Of a DNA stretch of 33,217 bases, positions 1-6,388 are shown piece after piece. Under the pieces are notes generated by a model. It was not told where the DNA came from. It did not search any database and was given only the letters and a program-made list of their open reading frames with translations. Made by a program: the position numbers and the translations under genes. Location: positions 1-33,217 of the forward strand of contig DATKEG010000191.1 of NCBI GenBank assembly GCA_035544515.1. The letters run 5' to 3'. Each line of letters opens with the position of its first letter. The stretch's first letter is position 1. The stretch comes from DATKEG01 sp035544515 (GTDB lineage: Bacteria; Acidobacteriota; Vicinamibacteria; Fen-336).

Positions 1-211
1 ATTCCACACCCTGGGCGCGGCGCTCGACGCGCTCAGCCCGGGCTGGCGGGAGCGTCTGGACGGGCGGGCGCTCCTGCCCGCGCTGGCGCGACGGCTGACC
101 ACCGACGCGCCGGCGGACCTCGTCCAGATTCGCCCCGGTTCCGGCGGCACGCTCGAAGCCGACCGGGCGCGGATCGAGCGCGTCTGGATCGACGGGCGCC
201 CCGCGCCATGA
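1..211 (+). CDS. C-terminal end of an unidentified protein (partial)
   Basis: An open frame enters from the left edge and runs about 69 codons without a stop to a TGA at 209-211. That TGA overlaps the ATG of the next gene (ATGA), the usual sign of translational coupling. The last residues (RVWIDGRPAP) resemble the closing beta strand of amidohydrolase-type enzymes, where a final 'V-x-DGR' is common, but no catalytic motif lies inside the window. I do not recognise the family with confidence. The coding call rests on the open frame, codon use like the neighbours and the 4-bp overlap. Confidence 0.6.
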   Translation, partial: FHTLGAALDALSPGWRERLDGRALLPALARRLTTDAPADLVQIRPGSGGTLEADRARIERVWIDGRPAP

Positions 212-1314
212 GCCCCTGGGACGAGGTCCGCAGGGACTTCCCGGCGCTCTCCCGCCACGTCTACCTCAACGCGGCGGCGGCCAGCCCCACGCCGCGCCCG
301 GTGCGCGAGGCGGTCGCGCGCTTCTACCGCGAGCTGGAGGAGGACGGCGACGGCCGCTGGGACGAGTGGCTCGCGCGGCGGGAGGAGATCCGCGCCGGCG
401 TGGCGCGCTTCATCAACGCGGAGCCCGACGAGATCGCCTTCACCCCGAACACGTCGGCGGGCATCAACCTGATCGTGGACCTCCTGGAAAAGGACGGCGA
501 CGTGCTCTCGGACGAGCTGGAGTTCCCGACCGTGACCTTGCCCTGGATACACCGCGGCGTCCGCGTGCACTTCCTTCCCGCCCGCGCGGGCGTCATCGAG
601 CCCGGCGCGTTCGCGCGCGACGACGCGCCGGAGGCCGCGGTCGTCGCGGTCAGCCACGTGCAATTCTCGAACGGCTGCCGCCTGGACCTCGACGGCTTCG
701 GCCGGACGAAGGGCCCGCGCCGGCTCGTGGTCTGCGGCAGCCAGGCTCTGGGCGCGTTCGCCGTGGACGTGAAGCGCAGCCGCATCGACGCGTTCGCCAC
801 CGCCGGGCACAAGTGGCTCTGCGCGGGCTACGGCGCCGGGTTCGCCTACATCTCGCGCGCGCTGCTCGAGCGGCCGCCGCGCGAGATGGGCTGGCTCAGC
901 GTGGAAGACCCCTACGCGTTCGACAACCGCGAGTACCGCCTCCTGCCCGGCGCGCGCCGATCGGAGCTGGGATGCCCGCCCTTCGGCCCGATCTTCGGCC
1001 TCGGCGCCGCGATCGACTACCTGGCGGGAATCGGCGCCGGGGCGATCGAAGCGCGCGTGCTGGAGCTCAACGCGCACCTGACCACGCGTCTCGAGCGGGC
1101 GGGCCTGCGCTCCCTCTCGCCCGGCGGCGCCCACCGGTCCGGCCAGACGCTCGTCGCCCTCGACGATCCGCCGCGCGCCGCCGCCTTCCTCCGGTCCCGG
1201 GGCGTGCTCGTCACCGAGAAGCCGCTGGGCGTCCGCATCGCCACGCACTTCTACAACACGGAAGAGGACGTGGAGCGCTGCCTGGCCGCGCTGTCCGAAT
1301 ACGCGCGGCCCTGA
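208..1314 (+). CDS. Class V aminotransferase / cysteine desulfurase-like PLP enzyme
   Basis: This 368-aa protein has the fold-type I PLP pattern of the class V aminotransferase family (cysteine desulfurases, isopenicillin N epimerase-like and kynureninase-like enzymes). Seen: an N-terminal 'YLNAAAAS' substrate-loop motif (residues 19-26), 'FTPNTSAGINL' for the cofactor phosphate (78-88), and 'TAGHKWL' with the Schiff-base lysine at K202. The mobile loop carries no obvious cysteine of the IscS/SufS kind, so a general sulfur-donor role is not supported. Length is normal for the family. The ATG overlaps the stop of the upstream frame, so the two are probably co-transcribed. The substrate cannot be told from sequence. 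A CarD promoter starts only 10 bp after the stop. Confidence 0.85.
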   Translation: MSPWDEVRRDFPALSRHVYLNAAAASPTPRPVREAVARFYRELEEDGDGRWDEWLARREEIRAGVARFINAEPDEIAFTPNTSAGINLIVDLLEKDGDVLSDELEFPTVTLPWIHRGVRVHFLPARAGVIEPGAFARDDAPEAAVVAVSHVQFSNGCRLDLDGFGRTKGPRRLVVCGSQALGAFAVDVKRSRIDAFATAGHKWLCAGYGAGFAYISRALLERPPREMGWLSVEDPYAFDNREYRLLPGARRSELGCPPFGPIFGLGAAIDYLAGIGAGAIEARVLELNAHLTTRLERAGLRSLSPGGAHRSGQTLVALDDPPRAAAFLRSRGVLVTEKPLGVRIATHFYNTEEDVERCLAALSEYARP

Positions 1315-1323
1315 GCCCGCGGG

Positions 1324-1352
1324 TTGCCAGCCCGCGGGTACTCTGCTACAAT
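1324..1352 (+). promoter_or_regulatory. Sigma-70-type promoter for the CarD gene
   Basis: TTGCCA (1324-1329) and TACAAT (1347-1352) are separated by exactly 17 bp. The -10 is also preceded by TG at 1344-1345 (extended -10). This predicts a start of transcription near 1359 and a leader of about 75 nt before the GTG at 1434. Confidence 0.7.
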
Positions 1353-1433
1353 CTCCGGGTTCTGAACACAACCTTTCGCCTCGCGCAAAATCCTGTCGCT
1401 GTTCCCGCGCCCCATGGGAAAGAGAGGCTAAGC

Positions 1434-1991
1434 GTGGACTTCCAGGTCGGTCAGAAGGTCATCTACCCCAACCACGGAATCGGCGTGGTGGAGAGCATCC
1501 AGACCCGCCCGGTGCCCGGCGGAAAGATCAGCCTGTATCAGCTCCGGATCCTGGCCAACGACTCGCGCGTCTGGGTCCCCCAGCAGAACGCCGGCGGCGT
1601 GGGGCTCCGCGGGGTGATCACGGCCTCCGACGCCAGGAAGATCTTCAACATGCTGGCCGACGGCAACGTCGACCTGCAGTCGAACTGGAAGGGTCGCTTC
1701 AAGGAGAACTCCGACAAGATGCGCACGGGCAGCCTCTACGAGGTCGCCATGGTGCTCAAGGGCCTGACGCACCTGAGCCGCAAGAAGAGCCTCTCGTTCC
1801 GCGAGAAGCGCATGCTCGACCGCGCCAAGTTCCTGCTCATCAGCGAGCTGGCCGAGGTGGAGGGCAAGACGCAGGCCGCCATCGAGGAGCGGGTCGACCG
1901 AGCCCTGGCCAAGACGTTCTCGTTGGAGCCCCAGCACGACAAGAAGCCGGTGCAGAAGCCGGTCGGAGCGAGGCGCTCGGCCGACGCCTGA
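1434..1991 (+). CDS. carD: CarD family transcriptional regulator
   Basis: CarD/CdnL proteins bind the RNA polymerase beta subunit and stabilise open complexes, notably at rRNA promoters. The 185-aa product starts with the typical RNAP-interaction domain ('VGQKVIYPNHGIGVVE', about residues 5-20, then the 'LRILANDSRVWVP' strand region), followed by the helical DNA-binding domain ('MRTGSLYEVAMVLKGLTHLSRKK' region, about 100-125). It ends in a short basic, proline-containing tail. The GTG at 1434 is chosen because it sits 6 nt after an AAAGAGAGG Shine-Dalgarno and begins the conserved domain; the open frame upstream is a shadow of the aminotransferase gene. Family members are usually 160-180 aa, so the length fits. 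It has its own promoter and is followed by a DNA-bending protein gene. Confidence 0.92.
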   Translation: MDFQVGQKVIYPNHGIGVVESIQTRPVPGGKISLYQLRILANDSRVWVPQQNAGGVGLRGVITASDARKIFNMLADGNVDLQSNWKGRFKENSDKMRTGSLYEVAMVLKGLTHLSRKKSLSFREKRMLDRAKFLLISELAEVEGKTQAAIEERVDRALAKTFSLEPQHDKKPVQKPVGARRSADA

Positions 1992-2076
1992 GCCGCCGCG
2001 CCCCCCGAACCCCCCTTCCGCCCGGGTGCCGATGCGCGGCACGCCCGGACGATACGCCGGATCTCCTAACGGTGCC

Positions 2077-2105
2077 TTGACTTCGGCGGATCACCGGGCT
2101 ACAGT
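2077..2105 (+). promoter_or_regulatory. Sigma-70-type promoter for the HU/IHF gene
   Basis: TTGACT (2077-2082), 17-bp spacer, TACAGT (2100-2105). Predicted transcription start is near 2112, giving a leader of about 54 nt before the ATG at 2166. The downstream genes plsC, PATAN and PilZ are tightly packed and may be read from this promoter. Confidence 0.65.
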
Positions 2106-2165
2106 TGCTCACCTTCTTCACGCCTTGACGCTGCCCGGCGAAGAGGGTGAGCGAGGGGAACCGCG

Positions 2166-2513
2166 ATGAACGATTCGGCCAGGAACGCCATGACCAAGGC
2201 GGATCTGATCAACATCGTGGCCAAGCGCCTCGACATCACCCAGGTTCAGTCGGGCATCATCGTGGAAGCCGCCCTGCGCAGCATTGTCAACGCGTTGCAG
2301 GCGGGGCAGGAAGTCGAGATCCGCGGTTTCGGGTCCTTCCGCTTTCGCAACCGCGCGCCGCGCAAGGGCCGGAACCCCAAGACGGGAGAGAAGGTGGACG
2401 TTCCCCCCAAGAAGATCCCGTATTTCAAGATGGGCAAGGAGTTGAAGGCGCTGCTCAACGGCACCGGCGCCCCCGTGGAAGCCCTGGCCCAGAACCCCAA
2501 CCCGGAGTCCTGA
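2166..2513 (+). CDS. HU/IHF family DNA-binding protein
   Basis: This 115-aa histone-like protein bends DNA and dimerises. Seen: N-terminal helices ('MTKADLINIVAKRL'), the 'EVEIRGFGSFRFRNRAPRKG' strand segment, the DNA-intercalating arm 'RNPKTGEKV' with the conserved proline, and the closing 'PYFKMGKELKALL' helix. The MTKADL start and the IRGFGSF segment resemble the IHF beta subunit more than canonical HU, but a homodimeric HU-like role is equally possible. The ATG at 2166 has a GAGGGG Shine-Dalgarno 7 nt upstream; an internal ATG at 2190 would give a more standard 107-aa protein. A C-terminal tail of about 18 residues beyond the usual end is present. It heads a likely operon with plsC (15 bp downstream). 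Confidence 0.92.
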   Translation: MNDSARNAMTKADLINIVAKRLDITQVQSGIIVEAALRSIVNALQAGQEVEIRGFGSFRFRNRAPRKGRNPKTGEKVDVPPKKIPYFKMGKELKALLNGTGAPVEALAQNPNPES

Positions 2514-2528
2514 TCGCCGCCCCGGGCG

Positions 2529-3260
2529 ATGAGCCGGGCTTTTCTCGTCGTTTTCTTCCTCGCGCTCTACATACCGCCCGCCAGCCTGCTCGGGCTGGCC
2601 GTGGCACGGCTCACGCGCGACGTCTCGATCCTCTACCGGCTCGGCCGCGCCGGCGTGCGCGCGGCGCTCTGGATCAGCGGCACGCGCGTCGCGACCGAGG
2701 GCCTGGAGCGCCTCGCGGATCCGCGGCGGACCGTGGTCATGTCGAACCACGTCAGCAACCTCGACCCGCCGGTCCTCTTCCAGGTCCTCGGCGTGGACTT
2801 CAAGGCCGTGGCCAAGAAGCAGGTCTTTGCCATGCCTTTCTTCGGAGCCGTGCTGCGCATGGCCGGCTTCATCGAGGTGGACCGGGGCAACCGCGAGCAG
2901 ACGCGCCAGGCCATGGAGCGCACCGCGCAGTCGCTGCGCGACGGCGCGTGCTTCATGGTCTTCCCGGAGGGGACGCGGTCGCGCACGGGCGAGCTCGGCG
3001 AGTTCAAGAAGGGCGCCTTCGTGGCCGCGATCGAGTCTGGTAGCCGCATCCTGCCCGTCGCGCTCACGGGCACGCGTGAGCTGATGCCGCGGGGCCGTTT
3101 CGCGATCCGGCCGGGGACGGTGGAGGTAAAGGTCCTGGACCCCGTGGACGCGGGGAGTTACAGTTACGTCGACCGTGATCGGCTCGCCGGCGAGGTGAAG
3201 TCGCGTATCGCGGCCGCCCTGGCCGGCAAGGAGGCGACAGGGGTTGAAACGCGAGGGTAG
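2529..3260 (+). CDS. plsC: 1-acyl-sn-glycerol-3-phosphate acyltransferase (PlsC-like)
   Basis: This enzyme makes phosphatidic acid by acylating the sn-2 position of lysophosphatidic acid at the inner membrane. The 243-aa product has an N-terminal hydrophobic membrane segment (about residues 4-27), the catalytic HX4D motif 'NHVSNLD' (H74, D79) and the glycerophosphate-binding 'FPEGTRS' motif (145-151), then a second membrane-facing 'KKGAF' block. All key residues are in place and the length is typical. It follows the HU/IHF gene by 15 bp, and its 3' end overlaps the next gene's TTG start by 17 bp, implying one transcript. Related acyltransferases of lipid A or ornithine lipid synthesis share these motifs, so the exact acceptor is inferred. 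Confidence 0.88.
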   Translation: MSRAFLVVFFLALYIPPASLLGLAVARLTRDVSILYRLGRAGVRAALWISGTRVATEGLERLADPRRTVVMSNHVSNLDPPVLFQVLGVDFKAVAKKQVFAMPFFGAVLRMAGFIEVDRGNREQTRQAMERTAQSLRDGACFMVFPEGTRSRTGELGEFKKGAFVAAIESGSRILPVALTGTRELMPRGRFAIRPGTVEVKVLDPVDAGSYSYVDRDRLAGEVKSRIAAALAGKEATGVETRG

Positions 3261-4008
3261 CCTGGCCGCGCGCGACCTCGCCGACCTGGCGCTGGAGCTC
3301 TACGAGCGGCGCTTCTCGGGCCTGCTCATCCTCAGCAACGGCGGTATCGGCAAGAACCTGATCCTGCAGGCCGGCCGCATGGTGTTCGCCTCCTCGACCA
3401 GCGCCGACGACCGGCTGGGCGAGCTGCTGCTGCGGCGCGGGCGCATCAGCCTCCGCCAATACGTCGCCGCGGGCGCCGCGCTCTCTCCGGGCAAGCGCCT
3501 GGGGGCGGTGCTCGTCGAGCAGGGCGTGTTGGACCCGAAGGACCTGGTCAAGACCGTGGTCGAGCAGGTGCAGGAGATCATCTACGGCGCCTTCCAGTGG
3601 ACCGAGGGGTACTACCGTCTGCACGAGGGCGCGACCTCCGCCGAGTCGATCACGCTGAACATCAGCACGCCCGACATCATCCTGGAAGGCATCCGCCGCA
3701 TCGAAGCGTGGAGCCGCATCGAGCGGGCGGTGGGCGGCCCCGGCGCGCGCTACGAGCGCGCGCCCGACTACGAGGCCGCGCTCGGCGCCATGAACCTGAG
3801 CTTCGAGAAGCTGGCCCTCCTCACCTCGCTCAACGGCACGCGCACGGTCGAGGCGCTGTGCGAGGAGTCGAGCCTGCCGGACTTCGAGGTCTGCCGCACA
3901 CTGTGGGCCTTCCGGGTCCTCGGTCTGGTCCGGCGCGTGGACGCCGCCGCGGCGAGTTCCCAGGCCCCGATGGCCGACGACGGCCTGGACCTGGTGCTGC
4001 CCGAGTAG
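3244..4008 (+). CDS. DUF4388 (PATAN) domain protein
   Basis: The 254-aa protein matches the PATAN/DUF4388 family of gliding and two-component signalling bacteria: 'LELYERRFSGLLILSNGGIGKNLILQAGRMVFASST' (about residues 16-55), then helical segments with 'LGELLLRRGRIS' and 'LGAVLVEQGVLDPKDL'. PATAN domains act as protein-interaction adaptors in response-regulator and c-di-GMP circuits; no receiver or enzymatic domain is present here. The TTG at 3244 is preferred because a strong AAGGAGG lies 9 nt upstream (3228-3234), even though it overlaps the end of plsC. The next gene, encoding a PilZ protein, begins 5 bp after the stop, so the two probably work in the same signalling path. Confidence 0.82.
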   Translation: MKREGSLAARDLADLALELYERRFSGLLILSNGGIGKNLILQAGRMVFASSTSADDRLGELLLRRGRISLRQYVAAGAALSPGKRLGAVLVEQGVLDPKDLVKTVVEQVQEIIYGAFQWTEGYYRLHEGATSAESITLNISTPDIILEGIRRIEAWSRIERAVGGPGARYERAPDYEAALGAMNLSFEKLALLTSLNGTRTVEALCEESSLPDFEVCRTLWAFRVLGLVRRVDAAAASSQAPMADDGLDLVLPE

Positions 4009-4013
4009 GAGCG

Positions 4014-4376
4014 ATGCCTCAGGACAAGCGCCGGACGCCACGCATCCAGCCCTTCGTCGCGCCGTGCCGCGTGCTCGAGGAGCCCGGCCCGCAGCCCCTC
4101 AGCGGCTACCTGACCGACCTCAGCCCGCGTGGCGCGCAGGTCTCGACGCAGGGCCTTCCGCCCGGGCCCGAGGCCGCGGTCGTGCTGGAGGTGCGCCTGG
4201 GGTCGGAGCCGGCGGCGACCCGCCTGCCCGCCCGCGTGAAGTGGGTGCGCGCTGCCGAGCACGGCGACTGGCACGCGTTCGGGCTCACCTTCGAGGCGAT
4301 CGACGCCGCCGGGCTGCGCGTGCTCGAGGCCGTGGTGGAGGACTTCCGCCGCCGCGCGGCGCAGCTGTCGTCGTGA
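4014..4376 (+). CDS. PilZ domain protein (probable c-di-GMP receptor)
   Basis: This 120-aa single-domain protein carries both halves of the PilZ c-di-GMP site. An N-terminal arginine motif, 'KRRTPRIQ' (RxxxR, residues 5-12), is followed by 'LTDLSPRGAQV' (D-x-S-x-x-G type) about 30 residues later. The rest is a beta-barrel pattern with alternating hydrophobics ('RLPARVKWVR', 'HAFGLTFEAID'). The ATG at 4014 lies in a longer open frame, but the PilZ arginine motif begins directly after it and the upstream part is a shadow of the PATAN gene. It is 5 bp from the PATAN gene. Output (motility, surface polysaccharide) is inferred only from family knowledge. Confidence 0.85.
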   Translation: MPQDKRRTPRIQPFVAPCRVLEEPGPQPLSGYLTDLSPRGAQVSTQGLPPGPEAAVVLEVRLGSEPAATRLPARVKWVRAAEHGDWHAFGLTFEAIDAAGLRVLEAVVEDFRRRAAQLSS

Positions 4377-4377
4377 A

Positions 4378-4543
4378 GGGGATGCGGCGCGCTCCGCTCC
4401 GCGCGACACCTCGGCAAACGGACCGCTCCGGGATGAACCCGGCGCGGTCCGGCCGCGGAAACGCTCCGCTGCGCGCGCCGGACGCGGGGATGCGGCGTGC
4501 TCCGCTCCGCGCGACACCTCGGCAAACGGACCGCTCCGGGATG
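4378..4543. repeat. 58-bp direct repeat, two copies plus a third partial copy
   Basis: A 58-bp unit at 4378-4435 recurs at 4486-4543 (period 108 bp) with one mismatch (C4390 versus T4498). A third, truncated copy of its first 15 bases starts at 4538. Each unit contains alternating GCTCCGCTCCGCGCG and the segment GGCAAACGGACCGCTCCGGG. The 50 bp between the copies is GC-rich and partly self-complementary. It lies in the 203-bp gap between the PilZ gene and the next gene, in no credible reading frame. It looks like a dispersed intergenic repeat of the genome rather than a CRISPR (only two units, unlike spacers). Confidence 0.8.
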
Positions 4544-4579
4544 CGGCGCGCTGCGATGGGTTTATAGACTGGAGTGTGC

Positions 4580-4993
4580 GTGGCCGAGGATGAGCCGAAG
4601 TCCGAGCGGGCGTCTTGGGTGGAGGGGCCCGGTGGGGGCGAGGGGGCGGGCGGGTGGCTCGCGCTGAGCGACGACGATCTGCTCTTCCGCATCGAGGCGC
4701 TCGGACCCGATCACCAGAGCGACCTCGTGCTGCTCGACGTGGTGCGCAGCCAGCGCCACTTCTTCATCCGGCAGGAGGCGGCCAAGAAGATCCGCGACGC
4801 GTCGCTCCTGCGCGGCCACTCGGCGGACCGGCACATCGGCCAGATCCTGGTTCGCTCCCTCAACCGGCGGGAGGACGCGGAGTACCTGTGGCGGCTGATG
4901 TCGGACAGCCGCCACCTCGAGGTGCGCAAGGCGGCCGAGGCGCAGCTCCGCGAGCTGAAGCGGCGGCTGGGCCTCGGCGACGACCCGGCCTGA
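4580..4993 (+). CDS. Conserved hypothetical helical protein (possible HEAT-like)
   Basis: A 137-aa soluble protein with no signal peptide or membrane segment. The first 25 residues are low-complexity Gly/Glu. From about residue 30 it is predicted helical, with 'LSDDDLLFRIEALGPDHQSDLVLLDVVRSQRHFFIRQEAAKKI' and a final 'LEVRKAAEAQLRELKRRLGL' helix. The repeated 'R-x-E-A-A-K/E' pattern suggests short HEAT-like hairpins, a scaffold fold. No catalytic motif is visible and I assign no function. GTG at 4580 is preferred over GTG at 4574 because GGAG (4571-4574) would lie 5 nt upstream. A -10-like TATAGA sits at 4563-4568. It follows the repeat region and converges with the glsB-type gene. Confidence 0.65.
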   Translation: MAEDEPKSERASWVEGPGGGEGAGGWLALSDDDLLFRIEALGPDHQSDLVLLDVVRSQRHFFIRQEAAKKIRDASLLRGHSADRHIGQILVRSLNRREDAEYLWRLMSDSRHLEVRKAAEAQLRELKRRLGLGDDPA

Positions 4994-4996
4994 ACG

Positions 4997-5254
4997 CTAA
5001 ACCGTCCGCGGACGGAAGAGCCCCAGCGCGCGCACGATCACGATCAGCAGGATCGCGCCCAGGAGCGAGACGAGCCATCGCGCGGGGCCGGTGACGGCCA
5101 GGCTCATGGCCCCGGCCAGCCAGTGGCCCAGGAACGACCCGACGATGCCCACGAGGATGTTGGCCAGGATGCCCATCTGCGCGTCCGTCTTCATGATGAG
5201 GCTGGCCAGCCAGCCGATCAGCCCTCCGACGATGAGCGTGACGATCAGGTCCAT
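4997..5254 (-). CDS. GlsB/YeaQ/YmgE family stress-response membrane protein
   Basis: This 85-aa protein is almost entirely three hydrophobic helices rich in small residues ('LIVTLIVGGLIGWLASLIMK', 'GILANILVGIVGSFLGHWL', 'LVSLLGAILLIVIVRALGL'). That is the standard size and layout of the transglycosylase-associated (GlsB/YeaQ/YmgE) inner-membrane family, which is induced by envelope or general stress in several bacteria; the biochemical function is unknown. The ATG follows a strong GGAGGA Shine-Dalgarno with a good spacer. Its 121-bp upstream region contains a perfect TTGACA and several interlocking palindromes (see separate entry), suggesting tight regulation. The 3' end includes a 14-bp palindrome at 5002-5015, without a clear U-tract. 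Confidence 0.88.
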   Translation of the reverse strand: MDLIVTLIVGGLIGWLASLIMKTDAQMGILANILVGIVGSFLGHWLAGAMSLAVTGPARWLVSLLGAILLIVIVRALGLFRPRTV

Positions 5255-5320
5255 TTGTTCCTCCGGAATGCGGCCCTTCCGGCTGAGCGTGAAGCGTCAG
5301 CGATCCCGCGCGCCGGGCGC

Positions 5321-5381
5321 GGCAGTCGAACAAGGCACGCGTGTCATTCAGGATGACATTCGACTGCCTTGACTGTCAAGG
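5321..5381 (-). promoter_or_regulatory. Nested palindromes with a TTGACA box upstream of the GlsB-type gene
   Basis: Four inverted repeats overlap here. CCTTGAC-T-GTCAAGG spans 5367-5381. TGTCAT/ATGACA (5342-5347/5353-5358) has a 5-nt loop. GGCAGTCGAA/TTCGACTGCC pairs 5321-5330 with 5359-5368. CAAGGCA/TGCCTTG pairs 5331-5337 with 5365-5371. The third encloses the second; the fourth and first compete with the third. On the minus strand the first palindrome contains a perfect -35 (TTGACA, 5379-5374), followed by a weak TGTCAT -10 candidate after 15 bp. This fits an operator/promoter or a switchable leader for the GlsB-type gene. It also sits at the 3' end of the upstream minus gene. No U-tract follows any stem. 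Confidence 0.45.
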
Positions 5382-6152
5382 CCCGCTGTAGATGTCACGG
5401 TCCGCCGGCCTGCCGTGGACGATCCGAAAGCCGAGCAGCAGCCGGTTTCGGACGGCCGGCGTCAGGAGTTCGACGTCGTTCCGCTTTTCGAAGGCGGCGA
5501 ACGTCTCGAGTACGGCCTTGTCCCGCCGGAGTCGCGCTCCGGCCTCGGCCCGCCAGTCCGCGAAGCTCCCGCGCGCGAAGGCGGGGTCGCTCTCCACGGT
5601 GACCCACCGGGCGCCACCCGCGGCGTAGAGAGGGGGCGCGAGGTCCACGTCCACACCCCCCGTCACTTCCCACCGGTAGCCGACGAGCGAGGCCAGCGTC
5701 GTGTGGCCGATGCTCGCGTGGAGGCGCACGGAGGGCGTGAGCGGTCCACCCGCGCGCACGCCGAGCACGTTCCAGTCCACGGCCTCCGGCTTGTCGCGAT
5801 CGACCGCGTGACGCGAGACGTGATGGAAGAAGACCGCCGCCGTGAACGAGCCGATCGGCCGGCGCACGCCCAGCTCGAGGTGGTAGTTGGCCTGCGTCGC
5901 CTCGAAGGGACGTCGCTCCCAGCCCAGGATGGACTCGACGTCGGCCGTGAAGTAGGCGGTGGCGCTCGCGAGGCGCGCGAGCCCGGCGCCGGCGCCGATC
6001 CATCCGGTCCAATGAGCGTCGGGGTCGGTCGGCTGGTAGCGCGCGGCCGAGAGATGCACGGAGACCTCGGGCAGCAGCTCGACCTCACCGGCCCGCGCCG
6101 GAAGCGCCACCGCCAGCGCGAGGAGCGGGCCGGCGCACGCGGGGCGCTTCAT
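5376..6152 (-). CDS. Secreted, probably outer-membrane beta-barrel protein of unknown function
   Basis: The 258-aa product begins with a clear signal peptide (basic 'MKR', hydrophobic core, cleavage after 'ALPARA', about residue 22). The mature part has alternating short strands rich in Gly, Tyr, Trp and Arg ('YHLELGVRRPIGSFTAAVFFHH', 'WNVLGVRAGG', 'VRLHASIGHT', 'NRLLLGFRIVHG'), typical of outer-membrane barrels. A gene in this size range could encode a 10-14-strand barrel. The family is not recognised. The ATG at 6152 is the only start that gives a signal peptide; no Shine-Dalgarno precedes it. Instead an extended -10, TGCTAGAAT, lies 11 nt upstream. Confidence 0.65.
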   Translation of the reverse strand: MKRPACAGPLLALAVALPARAGEVELLPEVSVHLSAARYQPTDPDAHWTGWIGAGAGLARLASATAYFTADVESILGWERRPFEATQANYHLELGVRRPIGSFTAAVFFHHVSRHAVDRDKPEAVDWNVLGVRAGGPLTPSVRLHASIGHTTLASLVGYRWEVTGGVDVDLAPPLYAAGGARWVTVESDPAFARGSFADWRAEAGARLRRDKAVLETFAAFEKRNDVELLTPAVRNRLLLGFRIVHGRPADRDIYSGP

Positions 6153-6163
6153 GGGGGCCGGAC

Positions 6164-6172
6164 ATTCTAGCA
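6164..6172 (-). promoter_or_regulatory. Extended -10 element (TGCTAGAAT) of the beta-barrel gene
   Basis: On the minus strand TG-C-TAGAAT ends 11 nt before the ATG at 6152, with no good -35 and no Shine-Dalgarno. Transcription would begin within a few nucleotides of the start codon, implying a near-leaderless mRNA. A similar GCTAGAAT occurs at 17534-17541 before the flavin reductase gene. Confidence 0.4.
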
Positions 6173-6346
6173 GCCCGTGGTGGCAGCCCGTGATGGAGGC
6201 CGGGGGGGCACCGAGGCGGACGAGTTCGTCGCACGAGGCCCGCGCTACACCGTCGAGTAGCCCTCGAGGTCTGGCCGGGCGGGCCAAAGACCGGCGGCCC
6301 GCGGGCGGACTGGAGTAGGATCGTAGGCCTCGTTGTGGGAGACACG

Positions 6347-6388
6347 ATGTCGGACGTTCGGGGCTCTTCCGCCCGCTGCGGGCGATGA
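6347..6388 (+). CDS. 13-codon leader ORF coupled to the epimerase gene
   Basis: ATG at 6347 has a GGGAG Shine-Dalgarno 5 nt upstream (6337-6341) and encodes 13 residues (MSDVRGSSARCGR). It stops at a TGA that overlaps the epimerase ATG (ATGA, 6385-6388). The epimerase itself has no free Shine-Dalgarno: the 15 bp directly before its ATG form a palindrome (CGCCCGC-T-GCGGGCG, 6370-6384). Translation of the mini-ORF would open this hairpin and deliver ribosomes to the epimerase start. The peptide has no stalling-motif signature that I can see; the act of translation may be what matters. Confidence 0.35.
   Translation: MSDVRGSSARCGR

Noticed and set aside
2022..2048. Terminator after carD
   Set aside because: A bulged GC stem exists but no U-tract follows on either strand; too weak to call.
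4378..4543. CRISPR array
   Set aside because: Only two 58-bp units with a 50-bp interval, no further repeats and no cas genes in the window.
5002..5015. 14-bp palindrome as a rho-independent terminator
   Set aside because: The stem is only 5 bp with a 4-nt loop, and only three T's follow on the minus strand.
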